A stretch of DNA of 64,000 nt from Azolla caroliniana. Taxonomy: Eukaryota > Polypodiophyta. The DNA lies in assembly GCA_043228905.1 (NCBI GenBank), contig JBHGNT010000001.1, positions 34,472,001 through 34,536,000 on the forward strand, given 5' to 3'. Shown in pieces: positions 32,626 to 42,558 of the stretch; position 1 is the stretch's first letter, and the number at the start of each line of letters is the position of its first letter. The position numbers were made by a program, and so were the translations under genes. The notes beneath the pieces are model-generated. The model made no database searches. It was not told the origin of the DNA and worked only from the letters and a program-made list of their open reading frames with translations.

Positions 32626-35600
32626 ATGGAAGGCGGCGGTAGTGGGCCTCCGGGCATGATGGTGCTGAACGCGCAGAACTACGCCGACTGGAAGATAAAG
32701 ATGGAGGATCTGCTCATTGTTCGGGACCTGTATGAACCGATCGACAGGTCGGAAATACCCAAGGGGGTACTTGAGACGGAGTGGAGGCTTCTGAACCGGA
32801 AAGCCGTTGCAACCATTCGGCAATACGTCGACGTGAGCGTTCTACAACACGTGGCGAACGACACCAACGCATATGAGATGTGGAGGAAGCTGTCGGGCCT
32901 CTACGAGAGGAAGAATGCGTTGAACCGGACCTCCCTGATGAGAAAGATAGTGAACCTCAAGTACCGGGACGGCGAGAGTATGGTGGAACACGTAAGCACG
33001 TTCATGGGATTCGTGAATCAGCTTGCGGCGATCAAGTTCCCGTTGGAGGATGCAATGCAAGCCATCATCCTGATGTGTACATTGCCGGACAGCTGGGAGA
33101 ACTTGGTGGTGACTCTCAGCACCTCCTGCGCCGAAGATAACTTGTCCCTACAAACGGTAAAGACAAGTATTTTGAACGAAGAAGCGCGTCGGAGAGATAA
33201 AGAACCGGTCTCCGACTCGAAGGCGCTGCTTACCGAATCGGATCGGGGAAGACAATGGAACCGGAGTCCGCAAAGACGGGAGAAGTCGGGGACCCGGTCG
33301 CAGTCAAGAGGAAGACCCACATGCTTCCACTGTGGGAAGCCGGGGCACTTCCGGAAGAATTGTCGGCATTACCGAAAGGACAACGGAGCCGACGACACCG
33401 ATTCGAAGAAGTCACCGGAGAGAAACGGTGCATACCGGGGAGCCACGGACCGGAGAGGTTCGGATCGGCGAGGGCAGGACCGGAAAGGAACGACGGCACT
33501 CGCGGCAAGTGAAGAAGAGATCATGCTCATCACCGAAGAAGGTGAGCTAAACATTGCCGGCGATGAGACGACCTGGGTGGTCGATTCCGGAGCATCGTTC
33601 CACCTGACCCCAGAGAGAAGATACTTCTCATCCTACACAGCCGGTGAGCATGGCTGTGTTCGGATGGGAAACGAAGGTACGTGCCGGATTGCCGGCATAG
33701 GAGATGTGTGGCTGACAACCCCGACCGGATGCAAAATGCTGCTGAAGAATGTCCGACACGTTCCGGAGGTCCGACTGAACCTGATTTCGGCCGGGAGGCT
33801 AGACGATGAAGGCTACACGGGCAGCATCCGGAACGGTGTCATGAAGTTCAGCAAAGGGAGCCTGATAGTGGCTCGGGCCCGGAAGGTCAACACACTATAC
33901 CTGATGAATGCCCGGTTATGTCCGGAAGAGCTGAATGTGGCAGCCGACACTGCCGGTGAGCTGTGGCACAAAAGACTGTGCCACATGAGTGAGAAGGGGA
34001 TGAAGAGGCTTGCAGAAGACAACCTTATTCCAGTGAAGCATGTGCACCTGGAGAAGTGCACCGACTGCCTGGCCGGTAAGCAAAACCGGACCTCCTTCCA
34101 CTCAAGGCCACCGACGAGACGTAGCGCACCATTGGAGCTGGTGCACACTGACGTGTGTCAAGTAGAAACGAAGTCACATGGCGGAGCCCAGTACTTCGTG
34201 ACATTCATTGATGACCACAGCCGGAAGCTGTGGACGGCACCGTTGAAGACAAAGGACCAAGTTCTGTCCGTCTTCAAAGAACTCCACGCGAGGGTGGAAA
34301 GGGAATCCGGCAAGAAGCTGAAAGCAATACGAGCGGATAACGGAGGAGAATACCGGGGGCAGTTCCAGGAGTACTGTCGCTCGAAGGGAATCCGGCTCGA
34401 GTTTACTGTGCCGAAGACGCCGGAACTGAACGGGCTGGCCGAGAGGATGAACCGGACCATAATGGAGAGGGTCCGGAGTATGCTGGCGCATGCGAAATTA
34501 CCCAAGGGATTTTGGGCTGAGGCAATGTCGACGGCGACGTATGTGATAAATAGATCACCCTCAGTACCTTTGGACGGAGACACGCCGCAGAAAGTGTGGA
34601 CCGGTAAGGAAGTGTCCTACCGGCATCTGAAGGTGTTCGGGTGTCTCGCATACGTGCATGTGGCAAAGGACCGGAGAGGAAAGTTAGATCCAAAGACCCG
34701 GCCATGCATATTCCTCGGTTACGGCAACGACGAGTTCGGCTACCGAGTTTGGGACCCGGTCGACAAGAAGATATTCAGGAGTCGAGATATCATCTTCATG
34801 GAGGACAAGACGCTCGCCGACTGGGAGTCGGAGAAGAAGATGAAGAGCTCCAAGTCGACCGGTGAGGATAAACTCTACGAGGAGCAGTCCCGACCGGCAA
34901 GGGACCGGTTAACACTCGAAGACCCGGCCGAAGACGGTGAAGAAACAGAACCGGCCGAAGAAGATGAAAATGATACCGGAACCGGCCCCGATCCCGAAAT
35001 GGATTCGGATGAAGAAGAATCGGAAGAACCGGTTACCGAAGCTCCGGAACGGAGATATCCTCTAAGAGAGAGAAGGGCCCCCCGGAGATTTCCGGAACCA
35101 GAACACGTGCTGCTAACCGACGAGGGGGAACCGGAGAGCTTTGAAGAAGCAAAGCATGACACCCATAGCCGCAGGTGGTTGAGTGCCATGCAGGACGAGA
35201 TGGATTCCCTGCATGAGAACCACACATATGAACTTGTGGAGTTGCCGAAAGGAAAGCGGGCACTTCGAAACAAGTGGGTGTTCAAGCTGAAACCGGGAGA
35301 TGCCGGAAACCCCCCGAGATATAAAGCTAGGATCGTAGTGAAGGGGTTCCAGCAGAAGAAGGGCGTCGACTTCGACGAGATATTTGCCCCGGTAGTGAAG
35401 ATGACCTCCATCCGGACGGTGCTGAGCATAGCGGCAAGCATGGACCTCGAGGTAGAACAGATGGACGTGAAGACGGCATTCCTTCACGGTGACCTCGAAG
35501 AAGAGATCTACATGCAGCAACCGGAAGGATTCGAGAAGAAAGGGAAGGAGCACCTGGTATGCCGGTTGAAGAAGAGCCTTTACGGACTGAAGCAGGCTCC

Positions 35601-36699
35601 CCGGCAATGGTACCGGAAGTTCGACTCCTTCATGACCGACGAAGGGTACCTCAAAACGCAGTCCGACCACTGCGTGTTTGTGAAGAAGTTCGAAGGAGGA
35701 GACTCTCTAATACTCCTCCTGTACGTGGACGACATGTTGATCGTCGGACGGGACCAGGTCAAGATACGGATGCTGAAGAAGGCTCTTCACCGAACCTTCT
35801 CAATGAAGGACCTGGGTCCGGCGAGACAAATACTAGGGATGCACATCATCCGGGACCGGAAGAAGAAGCAATTGTGGCTGTCACAGGAGAAGTACGTGAC
35901 AAAGGTGCTTCACCGGTTCAACATGTCGGAAGCAAGACCGGTCGGATCAACCCTCCCGGCAAACTGCAAGCTGTCCAACAAGCAAAGTCCCAAGACAAAG
36001 GCTGAAAAGGAGGATATGATGAAAGTGCCGTATGCCTCAGCCGTCGGGAGCTTGATGTACGCCATGGTGTGTACGAGACCGGACATAGGATATGCAGTCG
36101 GAGTGGTGAGCCGGTACATGAGCAATCCCGGCAAGGAGCACTGGAACGCGGTCAAGTGGATACTCCGATACCTGAAGGGTACGGCAAACGTGTGCCTCCG
36201 ATTCGGCTCCGGTAAGCCCGAACTCGACGGCTTCACCGACTCGGATATGTCGGCTGATGCAGATACCAGCCGGTCCACATCAGGGTATGTGATGACATAT
36301 GCAGGGGGAGCTGTTTCGTGGCAGTCGAGGCTGCAGAAGACGGTTGCGTTGTCAACCACGGAGGCGGAGTACATGGCAGCTGTTGAAGCCGGCAAGGAAA
36401 TAATATGGATGAAGGACTTCATTAGAGAGCTCGGGATCCGGCAGGAGGAGTACCGACTCTACTGCGATAGTCAGAGTGCCATCCACCTTGCAAAGAACGC
36501 GGCCTACCATTCCCGGACGAAACACATCCAGCGTAGATACCACTGGATCCGGGAAAGGATAGAAGACAAGGAGTTCGTGCTGACGAAGATCCACACGGAC
36601 GAGAACGGGTCGGATATGCTGACAAAGGTGCTCACGCCCGACAAACTGGAAGCATGCCGGAAGAGGACCGGGTTGGAGAGACATCCCATGCCGAAGTGA
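32626..36699 (+). CDS. Gag-Pol polyprotein of copia element E (intact)
   Basis: 1,357 codons from ATG 32626, the first ATG after the primer site; the frame is open further upstream into the LTR but that part is not needed. Order: gag (NAQNYADWKIKMEDLLIV, residues about 20-40), zinc knuckle CFHCGKPGHFRKNC (about 233-246), protease VVDSGASFHL (Asp about 320), pre-integrase LWHKRLCHMS, integrase with Asp in HTDVCQ (about 509), Asp in RADNGGEY (about 571) and Glu in NGLAERMN (about 606), reverse transcriptase with YVDD at about 1033-1036, RNase H with LSTTEAEYMAAVEAGKEI (about 1242). All catalytic residues are present. Capsid, DNA synthesis and integration enzymes would all come from this frame after proteolysis. 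Related copies D, I and H in this window are defective. Confidence 0.95.
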   Translation: MEGGGSGPPGMMVLNAQNYADWKIKMEDLLIVRDLYEPIDRSEIPKGVLETEWRLLNRKAVATIRQYVDVSVLQHVANDTNAYEMWRKLSGLYERKNALNRTSLMRKIVNLKYRDGESMVEHVSTFMGFVNQLAAIKFPLEDAMQAIILMCTLPDSWENLVVTLSTSCAEDNLSLQTVKTSILNEEARRRDKEPVSDSKALLTESDRGRQWNRSPQRREKSGTRSQSRGRPTCFHCGKPGHFRKNCRHYRKDNGADDTDSKKSPERNGAYRGATDRRGSDRRGQDRKGTTALAASEEEIMLITEEGELNIAGDETTWVVDSGASFHLTPERRYFSSYTAGEHGCVRMGNEGTCRIAGIGDVWLTTPTGCKMLLKNVRHVPEVRLNLISAGRLDDEGYTGSIRNGVMKFSKGSLIVARARKVNTLYLMNARLCPEELNVAADTAGELWHKRLCHMSEKGMKRLAEDNLIPVKHVHLEKCTDCLAGKQNRTSFHSRPPTRRSAPLELVHTDVCQVETKSHGGAQYFVTFIDDHSRKLWTAPLKTKDQVLSVFKELHARVERESGKKLKAIRADNGGEYRGQFQEYCRSKGIRLEFTVPKTPELNGLAERMNRTIMERVRSMLAHAKLPKGFWAEAMSTATYVINRSPSVPLDGDTPQKVWTGKEVSYRHLKVFGCLAYVHVAKDRRGKLDPKTRPCIFLGYGNDEFGYRVWDPVDKKIFRSRDIIFMEDKTLADWESEKKMKSSKSTGEDKLYEEQSRPARDRLTLEDPAEDGEETEPAEEDENDTGTGPDPEMDSDEEESEEPVTEAPERRYPLRERRAPRRFPEPEHVLLTDEGEPESFEEAKHDTHSRRWLSAMQDEMDSLHENHTYELVELPKGKRALRNKWVFKLKPGDAGNPPRYKARIVVKGFQQKKGVDFDEIFAPVVKMTSIRTVLSIAASMDLEVEQMDVKTAFLHGDLEEEIYMQQPEGFEKKGKEHLVCRLKKSLYGLKQAPRQWYRKFDSFMTDEGYLKTQSDHCVFVKKFEGGDSLILLLYVDDMLIVGRDQVKIRMLKKALHRTFSMKDLGPARQILGMHIIRDRKKKQLWLSQEKYVTKVLHRFNMSEARPVGSTLPANCKLSNKQSPKTKAEKEDMMKVPYASAVGSLMYAMVCTRPDIGYAVGVVSRYMSNPGKEHWNAVKWILRYLKGTANVCLRFGSGKPELDGFTDSDMSADADTSRSTSGYVMTYAGGAVSWQSRLQKTVALSTTEAEYMAAVEAGKEIIWMKDFIRELGIRQEEYRLYCDSQSAIHLAKNAAYHSRTKHIQRRYHWIRERIEDKEFVLTKIHTDENGSDMLTKVLTPDKLEACRKRTGLERHPMPK

Positions 36700-36709
36700 A
36701 GGGGGAGTT
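36700..36709 (+). promoter_or_regulatory. Polypurine tract of element E
   Basis: AGGGGGAGTT between the pol stop codon (36697-36699) and the 3' LTR. Confidence 0.88.
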
Positions 36710-37096
36710 TGTTGGGATTTCGGTCCCTCCGGATGGGATGTCCGGAGATGAATGACGGCAAGCCCGGTTGCGGTTACGGAGCCGGATGCGGAATGTACCC
36801 GGAGAGAGATCCGGATGACGGCAAGCCCGGTTCCGGTTACGGAGCCGGATGATGAAGACCCTGGCTACGGAGCCGGATGCTGAAGACCCCGGTAACGGAG
36901 CCGGATGACGAATGTACCCGGAGAGAGATCCGGATGCGGGGACATATTTGTGAATATGTTTTGCCAAGAGCCCTTTGAGGTTATATTTGTAAATAGCCCG
37001 AAAGTCATATGTGTATAAATATGACTTAGGGCAAACAACTTAGTTGTTGTTGCTCATTTTTTTACGTTTTCAGCCGAGAGAGCGAAGTGTGAGCAG

Positions 37097-37138
<42 letters not shown>

Positions 37139-37412
37139 GAGGTCGACGCCTCTGTGTATTACCGCCGCCTGTGGCGAAGACAGTGACCTCAAGGTCGTTG
37201 CCTTGAACCTTCACCATTGTACATCCCTGTTCATAGTGATAGTTGGAGTTGTGCACTCCCGTGGTTTTTCCCGTTTAGGGTTTTCCACGTTATACCCTGT
37301 GTATTCGTCTCTCTCGTGTCTTTCTTTGTATTTCCTATTTTCTGCTGCATTGATCCGTGTTGGCTCGGTTGTGGCCGGGAGGCGAAAGATTTGATAGCGT
37401 CAAATCTCAACA
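36710..37412 (+). repeat. 3' LTR of element E (703 bp)
   Basis: Copy of 31892-32594 with one substitution. Core promoter at 37014-37033. Any transcript starting here would read into the remaining half of element C. Confidence 0.96.
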
Positions 37413-37417
37413 TTTTA

Positions 37418-38371
37418 CTATATGTTGATGACTTGATCATCACCGGCGCCGACCTCGGTGAAATCGACCGCGTGAAGCTCCAGCTTGCGGCATCGTTCGA
37501 CATGAAGGATCTGGGGGACCTTCATTACTTCCTCGGGATCGAAGTGATCCGTACCCCCGAAGGCATATTGATCAGCCAACGTCATTACGTGCTGAGTATG
37601 CTCTTCAAATTCGGGATGGCCGACTGTAAGTCCGTCTCGACTCCTCTGGACAGAACCGTCAAACTTCGTCCCGATACGTGAAAGGTATGCGACCCGACGA
37701 GGTTCCGACAAATTGTCAGAAGCCTCATATACTTGACCATCACCCGACCCGACCTCAGTTATCCGGTCGGGGTGATCAGTCAGTTCATGGCGTGACCTAC
37801 CGAGGAGCACCTTCAGTGTGCGCAACGCGTACTGCGGTACGTATGTGGCACTAAGGACCGAGGACTGCTATATCGGACCGGTGCAGCCGCGCAGTTAGTC
37901 GGCTACACTGATGCTGATTGGGCTGGCAACGCCGCCGATCGCCGATCCACGTGTGGATACGCGTTCTCCCTCGGGAGTGCCGCGATCGCGTGGAGCAGTA
38001 AGAAGCAGCCGACAGTTGCACTGTCGAGCACCGAAGCTCAGTACCGAGGAGCGGTTGTCGCGACATGCGAAGCCATATGGTTGAAGCGGCTACTTAAGGA
38101 CCTGCAAGAGGAGGTGTCCGATCCAACAACGATCTACTGCGACAACCTCAGCAATATCCAACTCGCGAAAAACCCCGTTTTCCACGCACGGACCAAGCAC
38201 ATTGAGGTGCACTACCATTTCGTCCGTGAGCGTGTCCTTTCCGGTGAAGTCGAACTTCAGTACGTGCCGACGGATCGGCAGGTTGCCGACATCTTCACCA
38301 AGCCTCTTGGTCTGGACAAGTTGCGGCAATTCTCAGGTGCGCTTGGGTTGCGTCACCTTGACGTGCTGAAC
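37418..38371 (+). pseudogene. Element C second half of reverse transcriptase and RNase H
   Basis: Resumes three bases before the catalytic box: YVDDLIITGADLGEIDRV at 37421. Then YFLGIEVIRTPEGILISQR. TGA codons at 37679-37681 and 37793-37795. RNase [54 protein letters not shown], ending QVADIFTKPLGLDKL. Confidence 0.88.
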
Positions 38372-38890
38372 TTGAGGGGGAGAACAGTCCCGAACGACCA
38401 AGCAAGGCAGCAGGAAAGGAGCGGAGACCGTGGAACTGAGTCGGTTGACAAGTTCAACTTCGGATCGACTGAAGAAGCCGAGGGCGGATCCGCGGAAAAG
38501 TTCGGAAGAGGACAGAAGGGGAGCAACCGAAGGAGAGAGCCGAAGCCAACCACACATGGGGAAGATGACGCTATCGTGTGCGAGAAGACCGAAGACGAGT
38601 TGGAGACAACCAACTCGAACGAGAGCGAAAACCGATCGGAGGTAGCCGAGTCGGTTCGGATGTTTGATTCAGACACGCTGAATCAACCGAGGCCCAAGCG
38701 GAAGAAAAGGAAGCAGAAGAAGCTTCAACACCGCAACAATAGAAGAGCTGATGAGGGCCACATGAGCAGACAAGCCGACCGGAAGGGTCGAAGCGCGCAG
38801 AGTCGAATAGGTCGAGGAGCGCGAGCGAGGCGAGGAGCCAAGAGGAACCGGTGCTTTGAAGATCCCGAAGAGCTTGAGGGGGAGTGTTGA
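38372..38890 (+). other. Charged coding extension after RNase H in element C
   Basis: The RNase H frame (open 38081-38890) does not stop near the first purine tract CTTGAGGGGGAGA (38371-38383) but goes on for about 170 codons. The product is very hydrophilic, with acidic and basic runs (KRKKRKQKKLQH, ARARRGAKRNR). The stop codon TGA (38888-38890) is supplied by the LTR tip. A second purine tract TTGAGGGGGAG lies at the LTR. Element F has a related extension (shared FDSD-LNQ and basic tract). I recognise no domain; nuclear targeting or nucleic-acid binding is a guess. Confidence 0.7.
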
Positions 38891-39270
38891 GAGACAAGCT
38901 CAACATCGGCCGGTTCGGCTGAAGAAGCCGAGGACTGGATCGGTTGGGACCAATCGGCTAGGCCGAGTGCGTACACCGGGAGGTCGTTAGGAAAGATATT
39001 CCGTGAGGAATATATTTGGGAGTTAGTGTAGGAGCTCTTAATGCGCATTGAAGTACTGTCAGTACTTCGGTCAGTCCTTTTAGGACTTGTATAAAAGTGC
39101 TCACTGAGCACGTCTTATATACAGACTGAGTATTATTGTTGAATATAGTTTTTTGAGTTTCTCTCTCTGTCTCTCCCGCGTATACCGTGTAAGCTCAAGC
39201 TCTCCATTAAACCTGAGTTTCCTTTCTTCTGTTCGGTCTTAATACCTGCTTCCGCATGCTACTTTCTACA
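38885..39270 (+). repeat. 3' LTR of element C (386 bp)
   Basis: Three substitutions relative to 28117-28502, same palindromes and TATA box. Followed by ATAAT. Confidence 0.95.
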
Positions 39271-39868
39271 ATAATGAACTCCGAGTCGACTGATAAGGAT
39301 CGACTCTACGACGAGCAGACCCAACCGGCAAGAGACTGGTTAGCACTCGAAGGACCAGCCGGTTACGGTGAGGATACCGAACAGGCTGAAGAAGAAGTAG
39401 AGGAAGTTGAAACCAGAACTGACCAAGACCCCGAATCGGATTCAGATGAAGAGAAAATGGAGGAGCCGGTTACCGAAGCCCGAAGACGGAGATATCCTCT
39501 CAGAGAGAGAAGGGCGCCCCGGAGATTTCCGGATGTAGAGCATGTCCTGCTGACCGATGAGGGGGAGCCGGAAAGCTTTGAAGAAGCGAAGGATGACACC
39601 CACAACCGCAAATGGTTAAGTGCCATGCAGGATGAGATGGATTCCCTGCATGAGAACCATACGTACGAATTGGTGGAGTTGCTGAAAGGAAAGCGGGCAC
39701 TCCGAAACAAGTGGGTGTACAAGTTGAAACCGGGAGATGCCGGCAACCCCCCGAGATACAAAGCCAAGATCGTGGTGAAGGGGTTCCAACAGAAAAAGGG
39801 GGTGGACTTTGACGAGATATTTGCCTTGGTAGTAAAGATGACCTCCATCCGGACGGTGCTGAGTATGA
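39271..39868 (+). pseudogene. Copia fragment D, linker and start of reverse transcriptase (right of element C)
   Basis: Continues D after the C insertion: an acidic linker (SDSDEEKMEEPVTEA), RRRYPLRERRAPRRFPDVEH, HENHTYELVELLKGKRALRN, KIVVKGFQQKKGVDFDEIFA and ends in MTSIRTVLS at about 39868. The rest of RT and RNase H is missing. 43 bp of unassigned DNA separate it from the J LTR. Confidence 0.85.
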
Positions 39869-39910
39869 ACGCACAAGGGGACGATAACACAAACACGAAT
39901 GCCCATACGT

Positions 39911-40616
39911 TGTCGTGAAGAAAACCGGCCATAGGCGGAATCGAAGAAAAAGGCGCATGAACCGGCTCTTACACGGGTGGACGTGAGGATTGATATATTG
40001 TACATAATTCGTAATTAGGGCGACTGGTGTAAGTACTGGGTAGTGCATATTTATTAGGGGATTTTGTGCATATCTCTGTCGACAGGGACAAGGAATAAAG
40101 CAGTTTGGCTGAGGAAAAGGGGGCACCCCTTTTTGGGGAACTATTTAAGGAGGGAGAGAAGGAAGGAACAAAGATCGCGCGTTAAGGAGGACGCAGTGCT
40201 GCAGGACCAAGAGCCGAACTCTCTCTCCTGCTCTGACCGTCATTCTCTGCGGGTGTCGGGAGTTTGTTGCCTCTACTTCGTGGACAGCCCGTGTGCTTCT
40301 ATCAGAGGCTCTCCCTTCTACGTTTTCGGGGTCCAGTGTTTTCCGTCTGTGTGCATGAGTAGGGTCCCCGTGTCGGGTCCATCGCCGGCTCGCCGGGTGT
40401 AACCGTCAGAGTTTGTAATCTCTTGATATTGTAATCGACTGTTATTGTAATTAAGGGTTCCATTCGTTCTCCTCCTTCTCGCTTCCGCGTATATGCAAAT
40501 CTCTCTCTCTCTCTCTCTCTCTCTGTGCTTGCATCTCTCTCTCTCTCTCTCGCTCCTCGGTTCAAGGTCCCCGTGGTCCCGCCTCTTTCTCCACGCGTGC
40601 ACGTAACAACGTGACA
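39911..40616 (+). repeat. 5' LTR of gag-only element J (about 706 bp)
   Basis: Starts TGTCGTGAAGAAAACCGG and ends AACGTGACA just before the primer site. TATA-like CTATTTAAGG near 40141, CT microsatellites at 40499-40554. No second LTR of this copy was found in the window, so the element is probably truncated on the right near 41390. Confidence 0.65.
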
Positions 40617-40620
40617 TCTT

Positions 40621-40636
40621 TGGTGAACCCGACGTG
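40621..40636 (+). promoter_or_regulatory. Primer-binding site of element J
   Basis: TGGTGAACCCGACGTG, same as J2 at 21213-21228 and different from the tRNA-iMet sites of the copia elements. The complementary tRNA should end in a GGGTTCA acceptor strand before CCA; I do not name it. Confidence 0.6.
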
Positions 40637-40660
40637 AAAGGGTGGCAAAGGAGTCGAAAG

Positions 40661-41229
40661 ATGAGGGGATCGGAGCTAGCAGAGCCAATGGTGGTGGCCG
40701 TCGACCGACTGGTAAGCGCTCGCGAGGGGACGGGTACCCTCGGCAGAGCCATTGAACCAATCGTCGGCTCTATAGGCCGGTTCGGAGGGAAAGATGCCAC
40801 AAGTTATTTGGAGGCTTACCGGGCCGAAATGATCATGAGGGATATCCCGGTGGACAGGCGGCTGTCCGGATTCCCTCGGGTGGTGACGCCGAGCATCCAC
40901 GTGGAACTCCTCGAGGTGCTGGTCGGATGTCAAACTTGGGAGGAGTTCGAGCTGCAGCTCCTCGAGAAGTACGGGTTTGACAACTCGCTTTGGCTGTCGA
41001 GGCGGGACTTCATGGCATGGGTGGAAAGCCCCGGAAAGGAGAGGAACACATCGGCGCTCCTCCAGGAGTTCGAAAAACGGTTCGCGCGGCTATCGACGCT
41101 GGACCGGACCGTGCTCGAAACGAGTTGAGTACTACTGTTTGTCAAGTCGTTGGACGCGCTCGACAGGGAAAAGGTGGGTCCCCTATTGGAGACGGACGAA
41201 GGGCTCACGGCAGACTGGGCTGTGGTAAA
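40661..41229 (+). pseudogene. Gag-like protein of element J
   Basis: From ATG 40661, 155 open codons: GRFGGKDATSYLEAYRAEM, then EEFELQLLEKYGF, SRRDFMAWVESPG, LLQEFEKRFARLSTLDRT, stop near 41128. The homology to J2 continues one frame over (LLFVKSLDALDREK, 41130-41229), so one frameshift breaks the protein. The layout of an alpha-helical domain with FxGxD-x-YL-x-Y looks like a retrotransposon capsid domain. No pol genes follow. Expected to package RNA, probably relying on another element for enzymes. Confidence 0.6.
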
Positions 41230-41628
41230 ATGGGTCTGCAGCCGTTTCGACAAACAACGCTCCTCAGTTCATCTGACTCTTGCCGGGTCTCCTTACCGGT
41301 TTCGGTCCTTACCGAAAGGCCTTCATTATCCGGTTCTGCTTGATCCAGTTCTCCTTACCAGTTCCTCCTTGCCAATTCCATCCGGAGTGACAAAATTGTA
41401 ATTTTCACGTAGTGTGCGAATTACACTACGACAACGTGTTCAATTCCAACGCAAGAGGGCCCTTTATAAAATAGGGCTTGATTACAATGTAGCAACTTCT
41501 AGTTAACCACAAGCTCAACAAAACATAAATACTAAATGCCCTTAGAGACAAGAGCAAATCCGAACACGGAGCACGGACACGACGAAGACGAACACACGAG
41601 CACCACAAAAATATTGACCCCAACGAAC
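41230..41628. other. End of J and LTR-like DNA that hosts element I
   Basis: J homology fades by about 41390. The rest, read on the minus strand, has TATTTTATAAAGGG and T-rich leader-like DNA, and joins 47436 onward when element I is removed (shared CGAAC). It may be part of another minus-strand LTR; no coding region seen. Confidence 0.4.
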
Positions 41629-42392
41629 TGACAAGAACTACACGCTCCCGATGAACAACGCTCAGCCACAACCAAGCTTAGAATCCAACACAGAAAAAAA
41701 AAAACGGGAATGAATGCACGACACAATGGAGAGAAGAGTACACAGGATGTTAACGTGGAAAAACCCAAACTAGGGAAAAAAAAAAACCACGGCAGCCCAC
41801 AACCTGCAAACTATCACTATGTAACAATAATTACAACAGTGAGCTCATGGAGGCAACGACCTCATGCTCACGATCTTCGCCACAGGCGGCGGTTACAACA
41901 AAGATATGAACTCTTCGTTTCTTTCTCTCTCTCTCTCTCTGTACATTGTTGCACTCTAATCTTGCGCCAACAAGAATGACAACAACAACAACAACAACGA
42001 CAACAACCTTATTCTCAGTTTGCCCTAAGTCATATTTATACTAAAATGACTTTTCGGCTATTTACAAATATAGCCCCGATGGACTCTCAGAAACATATTT
42101 ACGAATATGTCCCTTCATCCGGTGAGCACTCCTCACCGGGCCTGCATCATCCGGCGCTTGCTAGGCACTCATCATCCGGTTCTCACCGGGTCTTCCGTTT
42201 CCGGGTACTCCTCATCCGGTTCTCACCGGGTCTTCCGTTTCCGGGTACTCCTCATTCGGTTCTCACCTTCCGTTGTCGAGTACTCCTCATCCGGTTCTCA
42301 CCGGGTCTTTCGTTGCCAGGTACTCCTCATCGGAGCTCACTGGGTCTTCCGTTTCCGGGTACTCCTCATTCGGAGGGACCTGTTTCCTAACA
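41629..42392 (-). repeat. 3' LTR of element I (764 bp)
   Basis: On the minus strand begins TGTTAGGAAACAGG and ends TTCTTGTCA. U3 holds a repeated CATCCGGTTCTCACCGGGTC unit; this LTR has one unit of about 41 bp more than the 5' LTR. Core promoter complement TGCCCTAAGTCATATTTATA at 42021-42040. Confidence 0.93.
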
Positions 42393-42558
42393 AACTCCCC
42401 CTTCACTCTGGCATGTGGTGTCTTACTAGTCCGACCCGCTTCCGACATGCATCCAGCTTGTCAGGTGTCAGTACTTTGGTCAGCATATCTGACCCGTTCT
42501 CGGCCGTGTGGATCTTCGTCAGCGCGAACTCCTGGTCATCTACTATTTCCCAGATCTA
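42393..42558 (-). pseudogene. Element I RNase H C-terminus and polypurine tract
   Basis: Minus-strand reading ends NGSDMLTKVLTPDKL and a TGA at 42403-42405, then the purine tract (complement AACTCCCCCT, 42393-42402) and the LTR. Cut from the rest of RNase H by the solo LTR at 42559. Confidence 0.85.

Larger units (their letters stand above)
31892..37412 (+). mobile_element. Ty1/copia element E, apparently intact
   Basis: 5,521 bp, exact TSD TTTTA (31887-31891, 37413-37417), two 703-bp LTRs with one difference, iMet primer site, a single uninterrupted gag-pol frame of 1,357 codons and a polypurine tract. Everything needed for autonomous retrotransposition is visible. It is the youngest or second-youngest element in the window and lies in the RT region of element C. 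Confidence 0.97.
28117..39270 (+). mobile_element. Ty1/copia element C, hosting element E
   Basis: LTRs of 386 bp each with 3 differences, exact TSD ATAAT (28112-28116, 39271-39275), tRNA-iMet primer site and a polypurine tract. Own length without E is about 5.6 kb. The polyprotein is interrupted by about seven stops or frameshifts as well as by E. It sits inside copia fragment D. A charged extension of about 170 codons follows RNase H. Confidence 0.95.

Noticed and set aside
34875-35441. 188-codon antisense frame over pol of E
   Set aside because: Shadow of the intact sense frame, rich in Ser from the complement of acidic and Gly codons.
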